Source: Pseudocolwellia sp048296855 (GTDB lineage: Bacteria > Pseudomonadota > Gammaproteobacteria > Enterobacterales > Alteromonadaceae). From it: a stretch of 64,000 nucleotides of DNA. The stretch is taken from assembly GCA_048296855.1 (NCBI GenBank), contig CP182631.1; one strand, written 5' to 3'. The translations under genes were made by a program, and so were the position numbers. The notes below the pieces were generated by a model that was not told the origin of the DNA, made no database searches, and saw nothing but the letters and a program-made list of their open reading frames with translations. This document shows positions 9,408 to 17,575 of this stretch, piece after piece (the first letter of the stretch is position 1; every line of letters begins with the position of its first letter).

Positions 9408-10119
9408 TATTAGAACTATTAACATTAAATTGTAAGGGGTCTGCATCAGCAATATGAAACCATAGCTGTTTAGGCTGGTAAGGCAAAACCTTTTCACTAT
9501 AAGTAAACGTTATTTTAATATATTGAGGAAGTAACCCTAACTTTGTTGCATCCCATGTTTCAGCCCACACTTTTTTATTACTTAAACCATTAGAGGGTGC
9601 TGCAGCCCCTTCATAAAGCGCATTCAATGAGGACCATCCAAAATAATCAAATTTTACTTTTTCCACATTAGTTATCAATACTCTAGGTCTCTCGCATTCA
9701 GACTTGATACTCTTTACTGGAAAGTTTTGTTTATTATTGTACTCACAATAAACAAGATCGGTCATATCCAATGACGTTCTTCTCGTTGTAACGGATATGC
9801 GAGTAGGTTGTTTATCAAAATCAATAGAGTTTAACGTGATCCCAGTAAAACCATCGCTATTCCCCAAGAAGAATGGTTTAGACTCTTTTAGGTTGATTGC
9901 ACTTTCAGGCAAGTAATAATGATGTAGGCCTTTTATAGAGCTCCTTATTTTTATTATTCTCATAGTATCTTGCATAACTTGTTCACTATTAATTGTACGA
10001 GATCCTATCGACATAAAAAACTTAAATGCAGAGGATGCAATTAATAAAACTGCCGCAAAAATAGTTGCGGCGATAAGAGCTTCTAATAGACTAAAACCCT
10101 GTTGATGCTGCCGTTGCAT
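9397..10119 (-). CDS. gspJ: Minor pseudopilin GspJ
   Basis: A prepilin-type leader MQRQHQQG is followed by FSLLEALIAATIFAAVLLIA; cleavage falls after Gly8 and the mature protein has Glu5. A C-terminal domain with KVKFDYFGWSS and LPQYIKITFTYSEKVLPYQ strands matches GspJ. A TTG at 10143 with a GGAAAAG sequence four bases upstream is an alternative start adding eight residues. I prefer the ATG at 10119, which gives a normal short leader. It overlaps gspI by about 29 bases. GspJ forms the tip complex with GspI and GspK. Confidence 0.85.
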   Translation of the reverse strand: MQRQHQQGFSLLEALIAATIFAAVLLIASSAFKFFMSIGSRTINSEQVMQDTMRIIKIRSSIKGLHHYYLPESAINLKESKPFFLGNSDGFTGITLNSIDFDKQPTRISVTTRRTSLDMTDLVYCEYNNKQNFPVKSIKSECERPRVLITNVEKVKFDYFGWSSLNALYEGAAAPSNGLSNKKVWAETWDATKLGLLPQYIKITFTYSEKVLPYQPKQLWFHIADADPLQFNVNSSNNEE

Positions 10120-10552
10120 CAACGGTAAGTTGAGTGATCTCAAAGGACTTTTCCGGATATTGTTTAAGGTGATAACTAACTCTATATAATGAAATATTAT
10201 TAAAGGCCAAATACTGTTCGGCCGAATTTAACTCTGGATCAAAAGAACTTATTACAGGCGCCTCTTTAATGAGTTTAGCTTCCCATATTAGCTGATAATC
10301 ACTTATTTCAAAGTTTCCTGAAAAAATTTTCTGATCTAAAGAATAAGAAAGATAATCAAAAAAGAATTGCTCGTTGAGTAATAATGCATAGTCAGCCAAA
10401 TTTTGACGTTGGTAATGATTTAACGTTCTATGAACTCCTGATACAGTACCTATTGCTGCAAATAAAATAACAGAAGCGATCATCACTTCTATTAAAGTCA
10501 TCCCTGAATTTATTTTTAGCCATTTATATCGAATTCTATTCTGGAATAACAT
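10091..10552 (-). CDS. gspI: Minor pseudopilin GspI
   Basis: 153 aa. The leader ends at Gly17 and the mature part starts MTLIEVMIASVILFAAIGTV with Glu at +5. The hydrophobic N-helix with EVMIAS is the classic GspI signature; a small beta-rich domain follows. GspI nucleates the pseudopilus tip with J and K. Its start codon overlaps the gspH stop by one base (10552), and its end overlaps gspJ. Confidence 0.85.
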   Translation of the reverse strand: MLFQNRIRYKWLKINSGMTLIEVMIASVILFAAIGTVSGVHRTLNHYQRQNLADYALLLNEQFFFDYLSYSLDQKIFSGNFEISDYQLIWEAKLIKEAPVISSFDPELNSAEQYLAFNNISLYRVSYHLKQYPEKSFEITQLTVDATAASTGF

Positions 10553-11025
10553 TATTGAGTATTATCCTCAGATTCACTATATTCTACATCTACAGTTTTT
10601 ATTGGTTCATTACCCTCAAACAAAGCAAAAGTAGTTAACTTATTTTCAGGACTTTTAACTAACTTTATATTATAACTTCCTATCCAACGACCATTATTAA
10701 TTACCAAGTGTGTTTCTTCAAAAATAAAAAATTCACTTTCTATTTCTCTTAAAATATTAATTTCTTCTGTAGCTAAGGGGTTAACTTGTGAAAATACAAC
10801 GGTATTATCTTTAAATATTATATCTATTGTACTTGCTGAAAAAAAACTTCTTTCAACGCTCAACTCAGCAATAGCTTTTATTTTTTCTAGCTCTGTTTTT
10901 GCCTGAGCACGCTTAACAATTGAAAACATATCTGGCGCTACCAAACTTGACGTTAGCCCTAATATAACCATCACAACTAATAACTCAATTAAAGTAAAAC
11001 CAGGATTTCTAGAATATATAATCAA
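10552..11025 (-). CDS. gspH: Minor pseudopilin GspH
   Basis: 157 aa with leader MIIYSRNPG followed by FTLIELLVVMVILGLTSSLV (cleavage after Gly9, Glu at +5). The C-terminal domain is beta-rich and ends in an acidic tail (VEYSESEDNTQ). Position between gspF and gspI and its length suggest GspH, the adaptor between the GspG shaft and the I-J-K tip. The globular part is too diverged to confirm GspH by eye. 14 bases separate it from gspF. Confidence 0.75.
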   Translation of the reverse strand: MIIYSRNPGFTLIELLVVMVILGLTSSLVAPDMFSIVKRAQAKTELEKIKAIAELSVERSFFSASTIDIIFKDNTVVFSQVNPLATEEINILREIESEFFIFEETHLVINNGRWIGSYNIKLVKSPENKLTTFALFEGNEPIKTVDVEYSESEDNTQ

Positions 11026-11039
11026 ATTATAGAACTCGT

Positions 11040-12239
11040 TTATAATGAAATATCATTAACAGAAACGATACTTAATAACATAACAACAACAACACCGCCA
11101 ACGATGCCCCCCATTATTAAGATTAATAATGGCTCTAACAATGAAGTAAGTTTAATCATCCATGATTCAAAGTCGGTTTTTGCTCGACGAGTTACTTCAG
11201 CAAAAGAACTATCAAGTGTGCCACTTTGTTCCCCAACCTTAATTAGTGATAAAGAGATCCTATCTAAAAAGTAGCTTGATGAAAGACTTTCAGCTAAAGG
11301 TGCTCCATTATCAACTTTAACTTTAGCCAGTTCTAATTGCTGTTTATTTACTACTGAATTTAATGTTTTTATACTTAAAGATAGTGAATCAGATAAACTC
11401 AAACCACTTTGTAATGTTAGACTCATGGCCGAAGAAAAACGAATTTGCTCAGCCTTATCAATCATAGTTCCTAAAAATGGGATAACTGAAATCCATTGCA
11501 TTAATAATTGCCTAGTTTTATCTTGTCGCCACAATGCAACAAGTACCAACACACCCCCTCCCATCAATAAAAAAATAAGTAAATTATTTTGACTTACAAA
11601 ACGACTGCTATCTAGCAACCACTGAGTGTAAGCTGGCAATTCTTTTGCTGAGGTAAAAACGCTTTCCATATTAGGTATAACAAAATTAAAAATAGCAAAT
11701 ATGGCACTTAGGCATACCATAAAAATAATCATAGGGTACGTTAACGCTTGTATAGTTTTACTTTTTAGATCGCGCTGGAAAGCTAAATTATCTGACAAAC
11801 TACGAAACACGGTTGGCAATGTACCAGTGTTTTCGGCGATATTTGTCATTTCAAGATACAGAACATCAAATAATTCAGGATATTTATACAGAGCCTGATA
11901 TAAACTAGTACCAGCTTGTACATCAGTATATATTTCGTGCCATACTTTACCTAATGCTTGCGATGGCGCTGTATCAACAAGTACTTCAAGTGCATCATTT
12001 ATTTTTAATCCATTCTCTAATAAAGTTGCTAACTGATTAGTAGATTGCTCAATATCGGATGCACTCGCTTTTTTTTCAAAACTTAAAAAACTAGTTGACG
12101 ATTCTAGCTCTAAAGATACAACAACTAATGATTGTTTCTTTAAAACTGACCTAGCAGACTTTTCGTCAACCGCAAACAGATAATCAGCAACCTTATCACC
12201 TGAAGCGGTGAGTGCTTTATATTTATACTTTTGGCTCAT
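11040..12239 (-). CDS. gspF: Type II secretion inner-membrane protein GspF
   Basis: 399 aa with the two T2SSF repeats: TNQLATLLENGLKINDALEVL near residue 67 and IRFSSAMSLTLQSGLSLSDSL near 268. Three transmembrane helices are visible (about 167-190, 217-237, 370-393), the last being glycine-rich (LLILIMGGIVGGVVVVMLL). GspF is the polytopic core of the inner-membrane platform that GspE turns. The start overlaps the gspE stop by 4 bases. Length is normal for the family. Confidence 0.93.
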   Translation of the reverse strand: MSQKYKYKALTASGDKVADYLFAVDEKSARSVLKKQSLVVVSLELESSTSFLSFEKKASASDIEQSTNQLATLLENGLKINDALEVLVDTAPSQALGKVWHEIYTDVQAGTSLYQALYKYPELFDVLYLEMTNIAENTGTLPTVFRSLSDNLAFQRDLKSKTIQALTYPMIIFMVCLSAIFAIFNFVIPNMESVFTSAKELPAYTQWLLDSSRFVSQNNLLIFLLMGGGVLVLVALWRQDKTRQLLMQWISVIPFLGTMIDKAEQIRFSSAMSLTLQSGLSLSDSLSLSIKTLNSVVNKQQLELAKVKVDNGAPLAESLSSSYFLDRISLSLIKVGEQSGTLDSSFAEVTRRAKTDFESWMIKLTSLLEPLLILIMGGIVGGVVVVMLLSIVSVNDISL

Positions 12240-13936
12240 CCTGCAACTCTCAGCACTTCTTCTAAAGTAGTTTGCCCTTTAATCGCCTTTAAATAACCAT
12301 CTTGTTTCAAAGTCCGTAAATTATTTCTTTTCATATATTCAGCTGCTTCATGAAAAAAAGTTTCCCCTTTTGGTAATTGCTTTATTTCATTATCACAGGG
12401 TAAATATTCTAGTAGCGCGACCCTACCTTGAAAACCTGTATGACCACATTTATCACATCCCACAACGTTTTTTAATTCAATGTTATCGACGTGATATTGG
12501 TTAGCTAATGTAATTAAATCATATTGATTTGCCAGTGCAGAAATTTCATCTACTGATTTTATTTGAGCACAGTCACATAATTTTCGTACTAAACGTTGTG
12601 CTAAAATTGACACCAATGCAGCGTTAAGCAAATACTCTTGTACGCCTAAATCAAGTAAACGTGTATAAGCAGTAGCAGCATCATTTGTATGAACAGTACT
12701 AAATACCAAATGACCAGTTAAAGCAGACTGTAAAGCTATTCTTGCTGTTTCATTATCTCTAATTTCACCAACCATAATAACATCGGGATCTTGTCGAACA
12801 ATACTGCGTAACCCTTTAGCAAAATCAAACCCAATTTCATTATTTATTTGAACCTGATTAATGCCTTCTAATTGATATTCAATTGGATCTTCTAAGGTTA
12901 TAATTTTTACTTCAGGTCTATTAAGTTGATTAAGATATGAATACAAACTAGTAGTTTTACCTGAACCTGTAGGTCCGGTCATTAAAATAACACCTGCTGT
13001 TTTTTTCAAATCCGCTTGAACACGTTCAGCTAAATCACTCTCATAACCTAATGTTGCTAAATCATATTGTACTGAACTTTTAATAAGAAAGCGCATAACC
13101 ATACTTTCGCCAACACCTAGAGGAAGAGAAGAACAACGAATATCTAAATCAACATTATTCGCTCGAGTTTCAATTTTTCCATCTTGCGGGCGTCTTTTTT
13201 CAGCTATATCCATACCTGAAAGAATTTTAATACGAGATATAACAGCTAACTGTAAATTTTGTGGGATTGCGTCTGCTTCATGAAGTATACCATCAACACG
13301 ATAACGCGCTCGGTATCGTTCAGCTACGGGCTCAATATGTAAATCCGATGCACCTAGCTTGACCCCCTCTGCAACAAGATTATTTACAAATGAAACTGTA
13401 GGAGCTCCTTGGGCCAATTCTTTTAAGCGCTCTATTTCACCTTCACCCACATACTGCTGACCTACTTGGCTTTGTTGAGCTATATTGAAGTTTATTTCAT
13501 ATTTCTCTTTAAGTAATGCAATCTGTTTACCTGTACAAAAAGCATACTTAATTTTCAAAGGTAATAAACGCAAATAATCAATTAACGACCACTGCTCTGT
13601 ATCACTTATAGCAATTAAGATAGTATCTTCAAATAAATTTATTGGTACAGCATTAGATTGCAATAAAAACTCACTGTTAATAACAGGTAATAACTTAGCA
13701 ATATTTTCAGGGGCTAATACCTCTGTGTCGTTTGCTAGAACACTACCTTGGTATAACGTGGAGTAAATATGAGGTAATTGTTTTTCATCTAACACACCCA
13801 TTGAAATTAAAGTACGCTCTAAGGTTGTACTTAAACTTTTTTGTAATTTTTTAGCTTCAGCTATTTTTTCATTGCTAATACCTAACACTTCAGTTAGGTG
13901 CTCAGTAATACTAGTAGGTAATATCACTGGCTTCAT
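12236..13936 (-). CDS. gspE: Type II secretion ATPase GspE
   Basis: 566 aa from the ATG at 13934-13936, chosen because AAGG lies eight bases upstream; an in-frame ATG at 13966 lacks a ribosome-binding site. It has an N1E domain, then the hexameric ATPase core with GPTGSGKTTS (Walker A, about 321-330), the Asp box ITLEDPIEYQLEGI, DPDVIMVGEIRD (Walker B region) and a His box (HLVFSTVHTND). A zinc-finger-like module is present but its first half is CDC instead of the usual CxxC; the second is CDKCGHTGFQGR. It powers pseudopilus growth. The start lies inside the 3' end of gspG. Confidence 0.93.
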   Translation of the reverse strand: MKPVILPTSITEHLTEVLGISNEKIAEAKKLQKSLSTTLERTLISMGVLDEKQLPHIYSTLYQGSVLANDTEVLAPENIAKLLPVINSEFLLQSNAVPINLFEDTILIAISDTEQWSLIDYLRLLPLKIKYAFCTGKQIALLKEKYEINFNIAQQSQVGQQYVGEGEIERLKELAQGAPTVSFVNNLVAEGVKLGASDLHIEPVAERYRARYRVDGILHEADAIPQNLQLAVISRIKILSGMDIAEKRRPQDGKIETRANNVDLDIRCSSLPLGVGESMVMRFLIKSSVQYDLATLGYESDLAERVQADLKKTAGVILMTGPTGSGKTTSLYSYLNQLNRPEVKIITLEDPIEYQLEGINQVQINNEIGFDFAKGLRSIVRQDPDVIMVGEIRDNETARIALQSALTGHLVFSTVHTNDAATAYTRLLDLGVQEYLLNAALVSILAQRLVRKLCDCAQIKSVDEISALANQYDLITLANQYHVDNIELKNVVGCDKCGHTGFQGRVALLEYLPCDNEIKQLPKGETFFHEAAEYMKRNNLRTLKQDGYLKAIKGQTTLEEVLRVAG

Positions 13937-14348
13937 CGCTACCGCCTTCTTTTCCATCACTGCCATAACTAATCAAATCGTATTCGCCATTATCGCCAGG
14001 AAACTTATAATAATAGGGATTACCCCAAGGATCATTAGGTATTTCTTTTGGTAAATAAGGACCTTGCCAGCTTGGGTCATCTGATGCTCTAAGCTTACTT
14101 AATTCATTTGGGTAAGTGCCTAAATCAAGACGATACATATCAAGAGATGTAGAAAACAATTCCATTTGTGTTTTAGCTGTTCCTTGTTTAGAAGAACCAA
14201 TTTTACCAAACATTTTTGGGGCAACTAAAGAAGCTAGCAACCCTAAAATAACCATAACAATTAATAATTCAACTAGCGTAAAACCCCTACTGTTTTTTTT
14301 CTTAAAACACTTAAGTGTTAAACTTCTTACACTACGTTTAGACAACAT
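13911..14348 (-). CDS. gspG: Major pseudopilin GspG
   Basis: 145 aa. A long basic leader of 22 residues ends in RG and cleavage gives FTLVELLIVMVILGLLASLV with Glu5. The mature domain carries the GspG signature GPYLPKEIPNDPWGNPYYYK and the C-terminal calcium loop ISYGSDGKEGGSDEASDI. These mark a T2SS major pseudopilin rather than a type IV pilin. It is the first core gene of the operon; canonical operons have it after gspF. The 3' end overlaps gspE by 26 bases. 110 bases separate it from dsbA. Confidence 0.95.
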   Translation of the reverse strand: MLSKRSVRSLTLKCFKKKNSRGFTLVELLIVMVILGLLASLVAPKMFGKIGSSKQGTAKTQMELFSTSLDMYRLDLGTYPNELSKLRASDDPSWQGPYLPKEIPNDPWGNPYYYKFPGDNGEYDLISYGSDGKEGGSDEASDITY

Positions 14349-14458
14349 AGAAAAACAACTCCAATCAAAATTTCATATTACAAATAAGCTTGCTTGCTCT
14401 TGTTTGAGTATACACAATAAAGAACAAGCGATATATTAGAACAATCTAATCCCATAGA

Positions 14459-15262
14459 TTAATCTGTAACATTTCCTAATGCTTCAAATTCAGCAATAGC
14501 TTTACCAAAGTTTTCTACTGACTGTGCGCCTGTTATGATTTTCCAATCAACTACCTCTCCATCTTTTTGCAAACCTATAGCAAATGAAGGGGTTTGATTA
14601 ACACCAATAACTTGTGCAATTTTCATATCATTATTTATTTGTGCAGCCGTAGCTGGAGATTCTACACACTGGTTGAATTTGTCGGCGTCTAAACCCATCG
14701 CTGTAGTAAATTCATCCATAGCATCTTTATTAAAGGCCTTACCTTTTGCAAATAACCACGATTTTGCTTGCTTATAATCACCAGACTCTCTAGCACATTC
14801 TAAAGCAAATGCTGCCACAGCTGCATTTTTATGAAGCTGTACAATTGGATAATTTTTTCCTACAAAACGCAATTTGCCCGTATCAATATATTGTTTTTCT
14901 AAATCAGGTAAAACATTGTCATGAAATTTTTTACAAAATGGACAATGTAAATCGGTAAATTCAACCAAAACTACTTTTGCGCTTTCATTACCTATACTCG
15001 CACTATTCCCTATCGTTAGAACGGGCTGCTTCTTAGTTGACCCCATACCTAACTTTTTAGCAATTGCTTTTTGATTACGGCCTAAAATAGAAAGTTGTTT
15101 CGCTAACTGTTGAACTTGAGATTGCAATAACGTTATCTGTTGCTCTTGTGTAGGCTTAATCTTTGGTTGAGGTTGTTTTTCATCAACAGCAAAACTCATA
15201 AAACTGACTAATGAAAAAGCCAACGTAGCAACAGTAAAAACAGCTGTACAATATGAACGCAT
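14459..15262 (-). CDS. DsbA-family periplasmic thiol oxidoreductase
   Basis: 267 aa with a signal peptide (about residues 1-25), a Gln-rich coiled coil (about 38-72) and a DsbA/ScsC-like thioredoxin domain. The active site is CPFC (Cys107/Cys110) and the cis-proline motif is QTPSF. The coiled coil suggests oligomerization, as in ScsC/BdbD-like relatives. It would make or isomerize disulfides in the periplasm. AAGGAAAATT just before the ATG is a good ribosome-binding site. It lies between the surface protein gene and the secretion operon. The four cysteines of that protein are its obvious candidate substrate (inference). Confidence 0.88.
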   Translation of the reverse strand: MRSYCTAVFTVATLAFSLVSFMSFAVDEKQPQPKIKPTQEQQITLLQSQVQQLAKQLSILGRNQKAIAKKLGMGSTKKQPVLTIGNSASIGNESAKVVLVEFTDLHCPFCKKFHDNVLPDLEKQYIDTGKLRFVGKNYPIVQLHKNAAVAAFALECARESGDYKQAKSWLFAKGKAFNKDAMDEFTTAMGLDADKFNQCVESPATAAQINNDMKIAQVIGVNQTPSFAIGLQKDGEVVDWKIITGAQSVENFGKAIAEFEALGNVTD

Positions 15263-15302
15263 AATTTTCCTTGGTATATTAAATTAATTTAAATCAAATA
15301 AA

Positions 15303-15324
15303 AAAGCCTCCGTAAGGAGGCTTT
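15303..15324 (-). terminator. Rho-independent terminator after surface-protein gene
   Basis: A perfect 9-bp stem AAAGCCTCC / GGAGGCTTT with a 4-base loop, followed on the minus strand by a T-run (TTTTTTAT). It lies 66 bases after the stop of the surface protein gene and 41 bases before dsbA. It should end most surface-protein transcripts and let only readthrough reach the secretion genes. Confidence 0.92.
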
Positions 15325-15390
15325 AAATTAGTAGTACTTACTTATATTAACAACTTACTATATAAAATAATTCGTTAACTAAAGTAATAA

Positions 15391-17130
15391 TTACTGAGAC
15401 CAATCGTTTTGGTCAAGAACAGGCATTACGCGGTCAACACCACCAACGATTTTCTGAACTGATACACCGTGAACTTTGTTCTTAGGTGCAGTAACAGTGA
15501 ATGTCATTGTATGACGAGCACCAGTACCAACATAACCATCAGCTACAGCAGCAGCTAATAAGTCTTCAGTTTTAAATACGTTAGAAGCTTTATTTGCAAT
15601 TTGTCCTAAGTTAACATTTTTAGTTTCGTTAGAAGACTCATCAAAAATGTCCATAAAGATTGTTGCTTCAGTTGTATGCTCACTCGTAATACGTACAAAA
15701 CCACCATCAAGTTTAGTGTAAGTATATGGAACTTTTAATACAGCACCGTTAACACCAACTTCGAATGGAGTAGGAGTTTGACAACCAACTTTATCTAATA
15801 AGTCTTCGTCTTTAAAGTTCATGCTCCAAGTTGTTTTAACTTCATAGTTGAAGTCCATAACTTCTTCGTCAGCATTCATTAAACGTGCTACAGCATAAAT
15901 ATCACTAGTTTCGTCTGAACGGAAAATATCGTTCGCATCAATAGTGTAAGTAGTAGGAGTTTCAGTTAATGTAATTAAGTCATCAACAGCAGAAGTTTCT
16001 TCAATGTCAAGAAGAATAATATCATCATCAACACCAACAGCTAAGTGATCAGCTTCACCTGCGTCTAATACAGTACCATTACCAATATCTAGTTGACCAT
16101 TTTGACCAATGTTAGCTAGGAAAGATAATGTAACACCATCACCTAAACCAGAAGTCGCACTTGCCATAACGGTAATTTCGTCATCAGCATCCATATCTAC
16201 AGCAGCATCTAATGTATCGTATGCGTTTGTAAATTGAGCTTCCCAGTATGCAGTTGGGTTTATAGCGCCATCTTTAGCAACAACTTGACCAACCCAATCA
16301 CCACCAACTTTAGAAACAACAAATTGTTGACGGAAAGAAGGATCTTCAGCATCTACTAATATTTCGTTAGTATCTTGTGCGTTTGCAACAATAGCAAACT
16401 GCTCGCTGATGTTTAAAATTTCTTGAGGTTCAGCTGAAACAGCACCCGCAATTGATTGACCAGCATCAGAAAGCGCTTTAGTTGCAGCAATTGTTACTTT
16501 AGGTGTAATAGTACATGTTTCATCATTAGCAATGTGTAAATGAATACCTTCAATCAAAGTACCATCAGTATTATCACCAGCAGTTACGCTTTTTGAAGAT
16601 AATAATAAACGACTACCAGCAGGGATAGGGTCATTACCTACGATGAAAGTAATATCGCTTGTATTGTTAAAGCTACCATCAGAAGTTGCTACTGTTTCAA
16701 AAGTAGTACCATTATCTAATACTAAAAAGATTTGGTTAGCGTTGTCTTCACCAAAGTCAGCACCAGTAATTTTCATTGATACACGTGCAGAAGCACTTAA
16801 TTGACTTGTTGGAATATATACAATGTGATGACGAGGATCTGCAGCACCTAAGTTTTCTAAGTCAACATCTAAATCACCCGTTAATTCCCAAGCGATTTTA
16901 GCGTTTACTGTTGCAGCTAAATCAGTTGTAGATGCACCAGTACGGTCCTCTTCAGCTATACAAGAAGCTGGAGTATATAATTCTTCATGTGCTGTTACTA
17001 AACCAGCAGCAGGGCCACCAGCTGCAACACGATATACTTCAAAACAAGCTTCTGTACCAGCAAATGCAGAAGTAGATGCTAAAACACCGGCAACTGCTAA
17101 TGGTAATGCTGCTAAATTAAATTTTTTCAT
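15391..17130 (-). CDS. Secreted acidic surface protein, S-layer candidate (Slr4-like)
   Basis: 579 aa with a clean Sec signal peptide (MKKFNLAALPLAVAGVLAST, cleavage likely after Ala24). The mature protein is rich in Ala, Asp, Thr and Val and strongly acidic, with Asp-rich turns (for example VDMDADDEI, VGVDDDIILLDIEE) that could bind calcium, and short alternating hydrophobic stretches suggesting beta structure. It has four cysteines (29, 57, 206, 450). There are no enzyme motifs. Size, composition and signal resemble the Slr4 family of S-layer proteins described in Pseudoalteromonas and Vibrio, as I recall it. Isolated transcription unit with tandem promoters and terminator, next to a type II-like secretion operon. 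The S-layer role is inferred. Confidence 0.7.
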   Translation of the reverse strand: MKKFNLAALPLAVAGVLASTSAFAGTEACFEVYRVAAGGPAAGLVTAHEELYTPASCIAEEDRTGASTTDLAATVNAKIAWELTGDLDVDLENLGAADPRHHIVYIPTSQLSASARVSMKITGADFGEDNANQIFLVLDNGTTFETVATSDGSFNNTSDITFIVGNDPIPAGSRLLLSSKSVTAGDNTDGTLIEGIHLHIANDETCTITPKVTIAATKALSDAGQSIAGAVSAEPQEILNISEQFAIVANAQDTNEILVDAEDPSFRQQFVVSKVGGDWVGQVVAKDGAINPTAYWEAQFTNAYDTLDAAVDMDADDEITVMASATSGLGDGVTLSFLANIGQNGQLDIGNGTVLDAGEADHLAVGVDDDIILLDIEETSAVDDLITLTETPTTYTIDANDIFRSDETSDIYAVARLMNADEEVMDFNYEVKTTWSMNFKDEDLLDKVGCQTPTPFEVGVNGAVLKVPYTYTKLDGGFVRITSEHTTEATIFMDIFDESSNETKNVNLGQIANKASNVFKTEDLLAAAVADGYVGTGARHTMTFTVTAPKNKVHGVSVQKIVGGVDRVMPVLDQNDWSQ

Positions 17131-17391
17131 TCTAAGTTTACTCCATTTATATATTTTAAGCCTTTAATTACTTATATGTAACGTTAAAGACTTGTGAACA
17201 CGTGTTCTTTTAAAACTATATTAGTTTTCTATCATTGTATTTATATTTTGCTATTAATTAATTGTTTCAATTCGTTCAGCCATAACAAATAAATAAAGAA
17301 ATTTATTGGCATGCCCTCCCTCATTTATCAATTAAGCATCACTGCATCATAACTACTAACTAAATGCTCAATTAAATTACAATGAGTGTGA

Positions 17392-17420
17392 AATTTAATG
17401 ATTACTTGGCCTATTGTCAA
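17392..17420 (-). promoter_or_regulatory. Proximal promoter of surface-protein gene
   Basis: Minus strand TTGACA (17415-17420), 17-base spacer, TAAATT (17392-17397). The -35 box is perfect with optimal spacing; the -10 box matches 4 of 6. It would start transcription about 255 bases before the ATG. Confidence 0.55.
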
Positions 17421-17424
17421 TAAG

Positions 17425-17454
17425 TTAATACAAAAAAGTGCTTATTAGTGTCAA
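17425..17454 (-). promoter_or_regulatory. Distal promoter of surface-protein gene
   Basis: Minus strand TTGACA (17449-17454), 18-base spacer, TATTAA (17425-17430). The upstream context ATTGACA is repeated at the proximal box 34 bases away, so the two promoters look like a tandem pair. Confidence 0.55.
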
Positions 17455-17575
17455 TAAACCGTGCTTTACAAGCAAGCGTATAAAATTCAAGCAAAAAATA
17501 TCAATTCTATAACAAACCTATAACAATAAGTCTGCTTGCGTATTTAACGTAATATATCATTATTTTATTACGTTA

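Larger units (their letters stand above)
17131..17575. other. 445-base intergenic region: promoters and leader of surface-protein gene
   Basis: Contains no gene. On the minus strand two promoter-like elements with perfect TTGACA boxes lie 262-324 bases before the ATG, giving a leader of roughly 250-290 bases. GGAG lies ten bases before the ATG. At the far end a perfect 10-bp inverted repeat TAACGTAATA/TATTACGTTA (17545-17554 and 17566-17575) abuts the wecA stop codon. It lacks a T-run, so it is at best a weak terminator or transcript-end stabilizer. Confidence 0.6.

Noticed and set aside
13934..13948. An ops-like sequence (GGCGGTAGCG) on the minus strand, suggestive of RfaH recruitment
   Set aside because: It encodes the conserved GspG Gly-Gly-Ser-Asp motif and is inside the gspG coding end and gspE ribosome-binding region; it is not in a leader upstream of the operon, so chance codon use explains it.
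4208..14348. Reading the operon as an MSHA or type IV pilus locus
   Set aside because: The major pilin has the GspG calcium-loop C-terminus, and GspK, GspJ and GspI with a Glu-less GspK are T2SS-specific; mshE/mshA-type genes and pilT are absent.
17545..17575. Terminator of wecA made by TAACGTAATA/TATTACGTTA
   Set aside because: The stem is perfect but AT-rich, and no T-run follows on the minus strand; reported only as an inverted repeat in the intergenic entry.
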